Positions 1-4,955 of a stretch of 5,092 bases of DNA are shown here, in pieces (positions within the stretch are counted from its first letter, which is position 1; each line of letters opens with the position of its first letter). The stretch is from Firmicutes bacterium UBA1702. Lineage in GTDB: Bacteria > Bacillota > Clostridia > Peptostreptococcales > Anaerovoracaceae. Under the pieces are notes generated by a model. That model had not been told where the DNA came from. It was given only the letters and a program-made list of their open reading frames with translations, and searched no databases. The stretch is from NCBI GenBank assembly GCA_002320005.1, contig DCJK01000010.1:1-5092 (forward strand), in the 5' to 3' direction. The position numbers and the translations under genes were made by a program.

Positions 1-21
1 GTTCAAGTCCGGCCACCCGCA
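1..21 (+). tRNA. 3' end of a tRNA gene (partial, cut by window edge); possibly tRNA-Leu
   Basis: The first bases fit the 3' part of a tRNA. G1 is position 53, TTCAAGT (2-8) is the T-loop with the TTCRANY pattern, CCGGC (9-13) is the 3' half of the T-stem, CACCCGC (14-20) is the 3' acceptor strand, and A21 is the discriminator base. CCA is not encoded, since TTA follows. The implied 5' acceptor strand is GCGGGTG, which with A73 is common in bacterial leucine tRNAs, but the anticodon lies outside the window, so the identity is a guess. A terminator follows within 15 bases, as expected for a tRNA transcript. tRNA 3' ends are frequent integration targets of tyrosine-recombinase elements. Confidence 0.6.
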
Positions 22-33
22 TTAGATAATGAT

Positions 34-74
34 AATCCGAATCCGGTTCCAATCGGGGACAGCTTCGGATTTTT
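34..74 (+). terminator. Rho-independent terminator behind the tRNA
   Basis: AATCCGAA (34-41) pairs exactly with TTCGGATT (64-71), and the T-run extends to 74. The interior also folds, since CCGGT and ATCGG can pair around a short loop. Position and orientation suit termination of the tRNA transcript. Confidence 0.7.
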
Positions 75-96
75 AGTATATCTTTAATGCGAAAAG

Positions 97-132
97 CAAA
101 ATCGGCGGTTCAGTGTGATACCGCCGATTTTG
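97..132. terminator. Symmetrical, probably bidirectional intrinsic terminator
   Basis: A perfect 13-bp inverted repeat has arms CAAAATCGGCGGT (97-109) and ACCGCCGATTTTG (120-132) around a 10-base loop. The GC-rich core is flanked by A4 on one side and T4 on the other, so it can terminate in both directions. On the minus strand it begins right after the stop codon of the reading-frame tail at 133-255 and is followed by a further TTTT. It would insulate the regulator and resistance genes from tRNA-side transcription. Confidence 0.7.
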
Positions 133-255
133 TCATACACTCCTTTTCTTCTCTGTTTCTTTTGCCCTTTGTGCTTTCCATTCTTTAAATTCTTTCTGCC
201 CTTCTGGGCTTTCAAAGACAGAGAAGTTAACACTTTGAGAATTGTATTTTTGCAA
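133..255 (-). pseudogene. Short minus-strand reading-frame tail: gene remnant or 40-residue small protein
   Basis: Read on the minus strand, this stretch is open to a TGA at 135-133 and encodes a hydrophilic C-terminal-looking peptide, with segments FESPEGQKEFKEW and AQRAKETEKKRSV. Starting from the TTG at 255 it would have 40 residues. An in-frame TAA lies 15 bases upstream of that TTG (273-271), so the frame cannot extend far. An intrinsic terminator begins on the very next base after the stop, which is the usual arrangement at the end of a real gene. No good minus-strand ribosome site or promoter is visible, and the start falls inside the plus-strand promoter region, so the 3' stump of a larger gene is more likely than an intact one. 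The family is not recognised. Confidence 0.35.
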
Positions 256-269
256 TTTTCCTGTACAAT
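241..269 (+). promoter_or_regulatory. Candidate promoter and operator dyad of the regulator gene
   Basis: TACAAT (264-269) is a good -10 hexamer. The -35 region is poor: TTGTAT (242-247) at 16 bp or ATTGTA (241-246) at 17 bp. ATTGTA and TACAAT are exact reverse complements, so the promoter itself forms a dyad. A second inverted pair, AATTG (240-244) and CAATT (253-257), lies inside it. The -10 box is 27 bases upstream of the chosen ATG. A weak -35 combined with symmetry suggests repression by a dimeric protein, plausibly the regulator encoded just downstream; that is inference. Confidence 0.5.
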
Positions 270-296
270 GGAGTTATGCAGAGGAGGTGCGTGTCT

Positions 297-1094
297 ATGG
301 CTTTACCCGGAACACCCGGACAGCGGATTTCCGATTTATGCAACGGGAACCACATCACACAAAAGGAACTTGCGGAGAAGATAGGGGTTTCCGCTTCCCA
401 GTTGAGCCGCATTGTCAGCGGCGAAACGAGAACGGTCAGCAGTGATATTCTCATAGGCGTGGCAAAGGAATTTAAGGTATCGACAGACTACATACTGGGC
501 TTATCCACCGTGAGCGTCCGTAAAAGCTACGATATTTCTGAATTAGGCTTGTCCGAGGGAGCCGTGAGGGGGCTCGTGACGGGTGCTGTTGATGTGCAAA
601 TCCTCAACCGCCTGTTGGAACACAGGAATTTTCCTAAGCTGATAGATTTGATACGGATTTATTTTCAGGACACAGCGGCAAAAGGCATAACAGCAAGAAA
701 CCAGCTTATCGAGATAGCAACGGCTTCCCTGTCCGACCTGATGAAAGAACACCCGGAACACCGGGCGGAAGCAAAGCAGGATTTACAGCTTTTGAACGCC
801 CAGAAGATGGGGGAACATGAGGCGGAGATTGAGAAAATCAAAAATGTGTTCCTTGCTATCCTGCGGGATATTAAGAAAGACATTGACAACGGGGAACAGC
901 CGGGAGAAGCTGTGACCGCCGCGATGTTCCAAGCCATGCGGGACGCATTGGCGGAACAGAAGCAAAACCCGCTTTCCATTGACGATGTAGCGGCGATGGT
1001 TGCCGGACAGATCGGACAGCTTACGCCGATGGATGAAGAAACTGCCGACCTGTTCAAGCAGTTGGCAAAAAAGATGATGAAAGGAATAGAATAA
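297..1094 (+). CDS. Cro/C1 (XRE)-family helix-turn-helix regulator of a mobile element
   Basis: This is a 265-residue DNA-binding protein. The N-terminal part (about residues 8-70) is a Cro/C1-type helix-turn-helix: ITQKELAEKIGVS forms the first helices and SASQLSRIVSGE the recognition helix, followed by the usual IAKEF-type helix (VAKEFKVSTDYILGLS). The rest is helical, charged and without a recognised domain; residues 170-200 are Glu/Lys-rich and could form a coiled coil for dimerisation. ATG 297 is preferred over the in-frame ATG 276 because GAGGAGG (281-287) lies 9 bases ahead of 297, whereas 276 lacks a ribosome site. Regulators of this size and build are common in integrative elements of gut Firmicutes, where they control element genes. 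Its base composition is GC-richer than that of the following four genes, suggesting that it belongs to the backbone and the others are cargo. Its targets are unknown; the dyad at 241-269 is a candidate. Confidence 0.85.
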   Translation: MALPGTPGQRISDLCNGNHITQKELAEKIGVSASQLSRIVSGETRTVSSDILIGVAKEFKVSTDYILGLSTVSVRKSYDISELGLSEGAVRGLVTGAVDVQILNRLLEHRNFPKLIDLIRIYFQDTAAKGITARNQLIEIATASLSDLMKEHPEHRAEAKQDLQLLNAQKMGEHEAEIEKIKNVFLAILRDIKKDIDNGEQPGEAVTAAMFQAMRDALAEQKQNPLSIDDVAAMVAGQIGQLTPMDEETADLFKQLAKKMMKGIE

Positions 1095-1118
1095 TAGCCT
1101 GTTATTCGAGATAATAAT

Positions 1119-1889
1119 ATGCCATTAGTAAAGCATGACTACCCTGTTTTAGAGTACGATACCGCATCAAAAGCTGTTTTTCAGCCGGGAAATGGGAAAA
1201 AATGTTTTCCTGCAAAAGCAGTGTTTGCTTTTTTAGGAGACGAGGTTGAAAATTATGCACATACCCATGATGGAATACAGATAGATGAATTTGAAAGTGC
1301 AACAAGACGATATCCTATTTATGAATGTCTTTATAATCAGGAGAAAATATGTCTATGTCCGGCTCCTGTGGGAAGTGCTGCTGCCGTCCAAGTTTTAGAA
1401 TATTTAATTGCAGGGGGTGTAACAAAGATTATTTCCGTCGGCTCCTGCGGCGTATTGGAAGACATCCCGGAAAATAGATTTTTGATACCTGTTTCTGCAT
1501 TGAGAGATGAGGGAACATCTTACCATTATCTTCCTCCCTCCCGAGAAGTAGAGATTTCAAAGGCTGGTATAAATGCGATTGAATCTGCTTTAAGCCAAAA
1601 GAATATACCATATTGGGAAGTTAAAACATGGACAACAGACGGTTTTTATCGAGAAACAGTAGAAATGGTTCAGTATCGGAAAGAAGAGGGATGTCAAGTA
1701 GTAGAAATGGAATGTTCCGCATTGGCGGCGTGTGCAAAATTTAGAAAAGTTACATGGGCTATGCTGCTTTTTTCAGCCGATACTCTTGCAGACCCTCATA
1801 AATACCAAGAAAGAGAATGGGGAAAAACAAGTATATCCATAGCCTTAGAATTAGCCTTAGACGCTGTTTTATCAGTTGTTGAGGAGTAA
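1119..1889 (+). CDS. Nucleoside phosphorylase (PNP/UDP family)
   Basis: The 256-residue product belongs to the PNP/UDP phosphorylase family, cytosolic enzymes that split a nucleoside with phosphate into base and (deoxy)ribose 1-phosphate. Visible marks are the phosphate-binding stretch APVGSAAAVQVLEYLIAGG (82-100), the strand and glycine turn IISVGSCGVL (104-113), and the ribose-contacting signature VVEMECSALAA (194-204). SADTLADP (219-226) has Asp221 near where hexameric purine phosphorylases carry their catalytic Asp, which hints at a purine substrate without proving it. The length is typical for the family. The start MPLVKHDYPVLEYD looks natural, but its ribosome site is weak (GAG at 1108-1110). 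It begins 24 bases after the regulator and ends 24 bases before the ANT(9) gene, so co-transcription is likely. Its role in a resistance cluster is unclear: a salvage passenger, or an enzyme acting on a nucleoside-like drug. Confidence 0.85.
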   Translation: MPLVKHDYPVLEYDTASKAVFQPGNGKKCFPAKAVFAFLGDEVENYAHTHDGIQIDEFESATRRYPIYECLYNQEKICLCPAPVGSAAAVQVLEYLIAGGVTKIISVGSCGVLEDIPENRFLIPVSALRDEGTSYHYLPPSREVEISKAGINAIESALSQKNIPYWEVKTWTTDGFYRETVEMVQYRKEEGCQVVEMECSALAACAKFRKVTWAMLLFSADTLADPHKYQEREWGKTSISIALELALDAVLSVVEE

Positions 1890-1913
1890 AAATAAATACA
1901 TATAGGAGTCACA

Positions 1914-2690
1914 ATGAATATAAATGAATTTCCACAACAAGTAAATCAAGTTATTTCAATAGCAGAAACCATATTACAAGGTCAAATATTGGGGATATAT
2001 TTATATGGTTCAGCAACAATGAATGGGCTGCGTCCAGATAGTGATATAGATATACTGATAATTACTAAACAAGAATTGAGTAATTCAATCAGAGCAGATC
2101 TAACAAAGCAATTATTGAAAATTTCTGGCTCCGTAGGCTGTATTGAAAAAAGACCTTTAGAGGTAACTATTATCAATCAATCTGATATTGTTCCGTTGCA
2201 ATTTCCGCCAAAATGTCAGTATATGTATGGTGAATGGCTAAGGGGAGAGATGGAAGCAGGAGAATATCCGCAAGCCTGCAATGACCCAGATATAATGATT
2301 TTATTATGGCAAGCAAGAAAAAATAGCATAACTTTGAAGGGGGCGGAAAGCAAAGAGCTTATTCCCGCTATCCCATTTCACGAAATTAAAAAAGCAATTC
2401 GGTTTTCTTTACCTGGTTTGATTTCCAGCTTTAAGGGTGATGAAAGAAATGTGTTATTAACCTTATCACGAATGTGGTTTACTTTAGTAACAGAAGAAAT
2501 CACGACAAAAGATGTTGCCGCAAAATGGGTAATTTTAAAATTGCCGGAGAGATTCCCCCCCCTGCTAACAACGGCAAAGGAAGCTTATTTGGGAAATTTG
2601 TCTGATGAATGGGAGACAGTAGAAAAGGAAGCGATGGCACTTGTAGAATATATGAAAAAACAAATTGAGGAATTACTTAGAACAGAGTAG
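1914..2690 (+). CDS. ANT(9)/AadA-family aminoglycoside nucleotidyltransferase (spectinomycin resistance; spw/aad9-like)
   Basis: The enzyme transfers AMP from ATP to spectinomycin, and in AadA-type relatives also to streptomycin, inactivating the drug in the cytosol. The 258 residues match the family length of about 260. The nucleotidyltransferase motif is YGSATMNGLRPDSDIDIL (31-48), with Gly32-Ser33 and metal-binding Asp44 and Asp46; the third carboxylate is Glu83 in RPLEVTII. Further family landmarks are YGEWLRGEMEAG (105-116), DPDIMILLWQARKNS (124-138), GDERNVLLTLSRMW (175-188) and the ITTKDVAAKW segment (196-205). Resemblance is closer to ANT(9) and spw-type proteins of Gram-positives than to integron AadA, judged from memory of the sequences, so the exact allele is left open. 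AGGAG (1904-1908) precedes the ATG by 5 bases. The stop codon TAG is also the first triplet of the structured repeat that follows. A run of eight C lies at 2555-2562 inside the gene. Confidence 0.88.
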   Translation: MNINEFPQQVNQVISIAETILQGQILGIYLYGSATMNGLRPDSDIDILIITKQELSNSIRADLTKQLLKISGSVGCIEKRPLEVTIINQSDIVPLQFPPKCQYMYGEWLRGEMEAGEYPQACNDPDIMILLWQARKNSITLKGAESKELIPAIPFHEIKKAIRFSLPGLISSFKGDERNVLLTLSRMWFTLVTEEITTKDVAAKWVILKLPERFPPLLTTAKEAYLGNLSDEWETVEKEAMALVEYMKKQIEELLRTE

Positions 2691-2822
2691 CAAAGTTAGC
2701 GGGGCCAATCAACGGTCAAGATGAACGGCGCATAAATGCGCCGCCGTTGACAGTCCCGCCCGTCTTTGCTGATGGGCAATCAAGGCGGGAAAGCCCTAAA
2801 ATGGCTTCCCGCCCATTTCAAT
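2688..2822 (+). repeat. Structured intergenic repeat, copy 1 (behind the ANT(9) gene)
   Basis: This is a 135-bp unit with a second copy at 3458-3593; about 90% of positions agree by eye, with long identical blocks. It folds into an imperfect palindrome: AGCAAAG (2689-2695) with CTTTGCT (2764-2770), GCGGG (2699-2703) with CCCGC (2755-2759), TCAACGG (2709-2715) with CCGTTGA (2744-2750), and CGGCGCAT (2726-2733) with ATGCGCCG (2736-2743), leaving a 10-base bulge on one side. A second hairpin pairs 2784-2795 with 2803-2813. No T-run follows either hairpin, so it is not a plain intrinsic terminator. It starts at the ANT(9) stop codon and contains no gene. Function is unknown: cassette boundary, mRNA stabiliser or recombination site are options. 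Confidence 0.88.
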
Positions 2823-2841
2823 CTTGAGAGAAGAAACGCTC

Positions 2842-2861
2842 CAAAACCAGAAAGAGAGCGG
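2842..2861 (+). repeat. 20-bp direct repeat, left copy
   Basis: CAAAACCAGAAAGAGAGCGG recurs at 4536-4555 with a single difference (C to T at the sixth base). Together the copies bracket the kinase, the second structured repeat and the ANT(6) gene. The right copy runs straight into the GC-rich non-coding region, so this pair may mark where the kinase-ANT(6) segment was inserted into, or duplicated next to, element DNA. Confidence 0.7.
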
Positions 2862-2889
2862 TAAATCTGAATTGCGAGGGAGAATGTAG

Positions 2890-3435
2890 ATGAATCAAGG
2901 AAGAATTATTGTGATTACAGGTTCGCCGGGAACAGGAAAGACAACAACTGCGTCGATTGTCGCAAAGGAATCAGATATGGATAAATCAGTGCATATGCAC
3001 ACCGATGACTTTTTTCATTACTTAAGCAAAGGCGCAATACCACCACATTTGCCAGAATCCAACGAGCAAAATCTGGTTGTCATTGAAGCCTTTTTAGAAG
3101 CTGCAAAGCGATATGCTCGTGGCGGATATGATGTAATTGTAGATGGGATTGTCGGGCCATGGTTTTTGGAGCCATGGAAAGCTCTTGCCCAAGAAGATTA
3201 CGAGGTACACTATATTGTATTAAGAGCGAGTAAAAAAGAAACTATGAAGCGAGCTGTGGAACGCTCAAAATTAGATAGAAAAACAAATATTGAATTAGTG
3301 GAAACAATGTGGGAGCAATTTTCCGGTTTGGGAGTATATGAATCAAATGTCATAGACACAACTACATTCACAATTAAAGATACGGTTTCCGCAATAAAAG
3401 AAAGAGTTGCATGTGGGACGTCTTTACTATCTTAG
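2890..3435 (+). CDS. Small P-loop kinase-like protein (AAA-type annotation; possible small-molecule phosphotransferase)
   Basis: This is a 181-residue single-domain P-loop protein. The Walker A loop is GSPGTGKTT (11-19), with Lys17 and Thr18. HTDDFFHY (37-44) places two acids where chloramphenicol phosphotransferase and gluconate/shikimate-type kinases hold the substrate-side Asp. DVIVDGIVGPW (81-91) is the Walker B-like strand, and RAVERSKLDRK (121-131) could be the arginine-bearing lid. The C-terminal VIDTTTFTIKDTVSAI (154-169) is the common last strand and helix of such kinases. There is no signal peptide or membrane segment. AGGGAG (2877-2882) lies 7 bases before the ATG. It sits between two nucleotidyltransferase resistance genes and is flanked by the structured repeats, so a drug-modifying role is possible. 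A nucleotide/sugar kinase or zeta-toxin-like activity cannot be excluded. The fold call is firm; the substrate is unknown. Confidence 0.8.
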   Translation: MNQGRIIVITGSPGTGKTTTASIVAKESDMDKSVHMHTDDFFHYLSKGAIPPHLPESNEQNLVVIEAFLEAAKRYARGGYDVIVDGIVGPWFLEPWKALAQEDYEVHYIVLRASKKETMKRAVERSKLDRKTNIELVETMWEQFSGLGVYESNVIDTTTFTIKDTVSAIKERVACGTSLLS

Positions 3436-3457
3436 ACATTCCCATTTGTCAGGAAGA

Positions 3458-3593
3458 TAGCAAAGCCAGCCGAGCCAGTCAACGGTCAAGATGAACGGCG
3501 CATTTCATGCGCCGCCGTTGACAGCCCCGCCCGTCTTTGCTAAAGGGTAATCAAGGCGGGAAAGCCCTAAAATGGCTTCACACCTATTTCAAT
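3458..3593 (+). repeat. Structured intergenic repeat, copy 2 (between the kinase and ANT(6) genes)
   Basis: This second copy of the unit at 2688-2822 begins 23 bases after the kinase stop. The outer pair AGCAAAG (3459-3465)/CTTTGCT (3535-3541), the pair GTCAACGG (3478-3485)/CCGTTGAC (3515-3522), and the apical stem CGGCGCAT (3496-3503)/ATGCGCCG (3507-3514) are kept. The apical loop is TTC instead of AA. Differences cluster in the middle stem, which is largely lost, and in the 3' arm of the second hairpin (3574-3584), which pairs poorly here. It ends 4 bases before the ANT(6) ribosome site. No gene lies inside. Confidence 0.88.
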
Positions 3594-3597
3594 AATT

Positions 3598-3604
3598 GGA
3601 GGAG
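3598..3604 (+). promoter_or_regulatory. Ribosome binding site that fixes the ANT(6) start
   Basis: GGAGGAG lies 6 bases ahead of ATG 3611. An in-frame TTG at 3596 would overlap this site and has no ribosome site of its own, so ATG 3611 is the start. Confidence 0.8.
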
Positions 3605-3610
3605 ATAAAA

Positions 3611-4477
3611 ATGAGATCAGAAAAGGAAGTTTATGATATTGTTTTGAATTTTGCAAAAACAGACAAACGCATTCGCATGGTTACTTTGGAAGGATCTAGA
3701 ACAAATACAAATATTCCGCCTGATGATTTTCAGGATTTTGATATTACTTTTTTTGTTACGGATATGGACAGCTTCACAAGTGATGATAAATGGCTAGATA
3801 TATTTGGTGAAAGGTTGATTCTGCAAAAGCCGGAAGATATGGAATTATTTCCAGCTGTAGAAAAGGGATTTTCATATTTAATGCTGTTTACTGATGATGT
3901 TAAGATAGATTTAACTTTGCTGCCGCTGGAACTGATAGACGAGTATTTTACATGGGATAAACTGGTAAAGTTACTGTTGGATAAAGACAACCGTATCGTA
4001 AAGCCGCCAATACCAACGGATATAGACTACCACTTGCAGAAGCCTACTCAAAGAATGTTTGACGATTGCTGTAATGAATTTTGGAATACTACAACATATG
4101 TAGTAAAGGGCTTATGCCGCAAAGAAATTCTTTTTGCTATTGACCATATGAATGATATAGTACGAAAAGAATTGCTTCGCATGATTTCCTGGCTGATTGG
4201 TATCAAACAGGGATTTCATTTCAGTTTGGGAAAAAACTATAAATTTATGAAGCAATATGTCCCAGAGGAATTGTGGGAACGACTTATGTCCACTTATAAT
4301 ATGGATTCCTATCCCCATATGTGGGAATCCTTTGAACAATGTATGGCATTGTTCCGGGAGGTTTCGTCAGAAGTGGCATGCCAGTTGGATTACCAGTATC
4401 CACTATATGATGAAAAAATCAGTAATTATGTGATTCGGCAAAAGAAAAAATATGGCATTGAAGATGATAACAAATAA
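3611..4477 (+). CDS. aadE: Aminoglycoside 6-nucleotidyltransferase, ANT(6) family (streptomycin resistance; aadE type)
   Basis: The enzyme adenylylates the 6-hydroxyl of streptomycin using ATP, inactivating it in the cytosol. The 288-residue length fits the family (about 285-302). The nucleotidyltransferase core is clear: LEGSRTNTN (26-34) carries the Gly28-Ser29 turn, DDFQDFDITFFV (38-49) supplies Asp42 and Asp44, and DDVKIDLTLLP (95-105) supplies Asp100. Family-typical stretches follow: FGERLILQKPEDMELFP (65-81), EYFTWDKLVKLLLDKDNR (111-128), FDDCCNEFWNTTTYVVKGLCRK (150-171), SLGKNYKF (205-212) and ISNYVIRQKKKYG (270-282). From memory the sequence is nearer the ANT(6)-Ib branch than ANT(6)-Ia, but allele assignment needs alignment. 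The body is full length with no missing motif. It is the last gene of the co-directional series and AT-richer than the DNA to its right. Confidence 0.92.
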   Translation: MRSEKEVYDIVLNFAKTDKRIRMVTLEGSRTNTNIPPDDFQDFDITFFVTDMDSFTSDDKWLDIFGERLILQKPEDMELFPAVEKGFSYLMLFTDDVKIDLTLLPLELIDEYFTWDKLVKLLLDKDNRIVKPPIPTDIDYHLQKPTQRMFDDCCNEFWNTTTYVVKGLCRKEILFAIDHMNDIVRKELLRMISWLIGIKQGFHFSLGKNYKFMKQYVPEELWERLMSTYNMDSYPHMWESFEQCMALFREVSSEVACQLDYQYPLYDEKISNYVIRQKKKYGIEDDNK

Positions 4478-4500
4478 AATTTTTTCAATCGAAAAAATTT
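4477..4500 (+). terminator. AT-only inverted repeat after the ANT(6) stop (weak terminator candidate)
   Basis: AAATTTTTT (4477-4485) and AAAAAATTT (4492-4500) are exact reverse complements around CAATCG. The stem has no G or C and only a short T stretch follows, so it is a poor intrinsic terminator; it still marks the end of the cargo genes and a change in base composition. Confidence 0.35.
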
Positions 4501-4535
4501 ATTTTGATTATTCAATTTTGAAAAACTGAATACCT

Positions 4536-4555
4536 CAAAATCAGAAAGAGAGCGG
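4536..4555 (+). repeat. 20-bp direct repeat, right copy
   Basis: CAAAATCAGAAAGAGAGCGG matches 2842-2861 at 19 of 20 bases. Its last four bases are also the first bases of the hairpin at 4552-4580. Confidence 0.7.
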
Positions 4556-4580
4556 CCAAGCACTTTGAGGGATTGGCCGC
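4552..4580. repeat. Inverted repeat (8-bp arms)
   Basis: GCGGCCAA (4552-4559) and TTGGCCGC (4573-4580) pair exactly around a 13-base loop. No T-run follows, so it is not an ordinary terminator. Confidence 0.75.
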
Positions 4581-4599
4581 CTTGTCCACCCATCCAGCG

Positions 4600-4668
4600 G
4601 GACAGCGGGCGGAGGTCAAGGCCGGGTGTAAACCCGTTCATTTCAGCCTTGACGGTTGCCCGTTGTCC
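4600..4668. repeat. Long nested hairpin
   Basis: GGACA (4600-4604) pairs with TGTCC (4664-4668), CGGGC (4606-4610) with GCCCG (4658-4662), and GTCAAGGC (4615-4622) with GCCTTGAC (4646-4653). Inside lies a small hairpin CGGGT (4623-4627)/ACCCG (4632-4636). Internal loops between the stems are equal on both sides (1 by 1 and 4 by 4 bases). Confidence 0.8.
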
Positions 4669-4693
4669 TGCTACTTTTCCGGGAGTGTGGCCA

Positions 4694-4722
4694 CAACTTC
4701 GGGACACTTTGTCCACAAGTTG
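4694..4722. repeat. Nested hairpin
   Basis: CAACTT (4694-4699) pairs with AAGTTG (4717-4722), enclosing GGACA (4702-4706)/TGTCC (4710-4714) with a CTT loop. The inner GGACA/TGTCC stem is the same as the outer stem of the hairpin at 4600-4668. Confidence 0.75.
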
Positions 4723-4785
4723 GAGCGTAGGACGAGGAACTGGGGCTTTCATATACGCCCTGTCTGCTGATGAGTCCAGACCTGC

Positions 4786-4810
4786 GCTTGCGGCTCCACG
4801 CCACGCAAGC
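4786..4810. repeat. Inverted repeat (7-bp arms)
   Basis: GCTTGCG (4786-4792) and CGCAAGC (4804-4810) are exact reverse complements around an 11-base loop. Confidence 0.65.
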
Positions 4811-4896
4811 ACAGCCCTGTTTTCCTGCCGCTTCAAATGCCCTTGCCCTCCCCGGCGGCAACGGCATTTTCACGGCAACGCCGACAGAGCGTATAA

Positions 4897-4947
4897 CACA
4901 CTACACTTTGCAAGCAAAGTCGTGTGCCAAGGGGCAAGCCCCTTTGG
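4897..4947. repeat. Two adjacent hairpins; candidate origin-of-transfer core
   Basis: The first hairpin has ACTTTGC (4905-4911) and GCAAAGT (4914-4920) with an AA loop, extended by CACAC (4897-4901)/GTGTG (4922-4926). The second follows directly: CCAAGGGGC (4927-4935) and GCCCCTTTGG (4938-4947), again with an AA loop and one unpaired T. The bases after the first inner stem, CGTGTGCC, loosely resemble the GTGCGCC nick region that follows a hairpin in MOBQ-type transfer origins. The fold is certain; the transfer role is a hypothesis. Confidence 0.5.
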
Positions 4948-4955
4948 AAACCCCG

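Noticed and set aside
276..296. Upstream in-frame ATG 276 as the regulator start
   Set aside because: The strong GAGGAGG site lies downstream of it and is correctly spaced for ATG 297.
665..1057. 130-codon minus-strand frame inside the regulator gene
   Set aside because: It is a shadow of the plus-strand gene, Ser/Cys/Ile-rich, with no ribosome site or motif.
1089..1107. Small hairpin GAATAA/TTATTC overlapping the regulator stop codon as a terminator
   Set aside because: The 6-bp stem is AT-rich and has no T-run; it is too weak to separate the regulator from the phosphorylase gene.
2688..2770. Integron attC site behind the ANT(9) gene
   Set aside because: The folded shape and the position at a stop codon are similar, but the outer arms are AGCAAAG/CTTTGCT, not the RYYYAAC/GTTRRRY core pair, and no integron integrase is present.
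4767..4950. Hammerhead ribozyme suggested by CTGATGAG at about 4767-4774
   Set aside because: No GAAA with a matching stem II follows at a sensible distance; the next GAAA is about 170 bases away and cannot pair properly.
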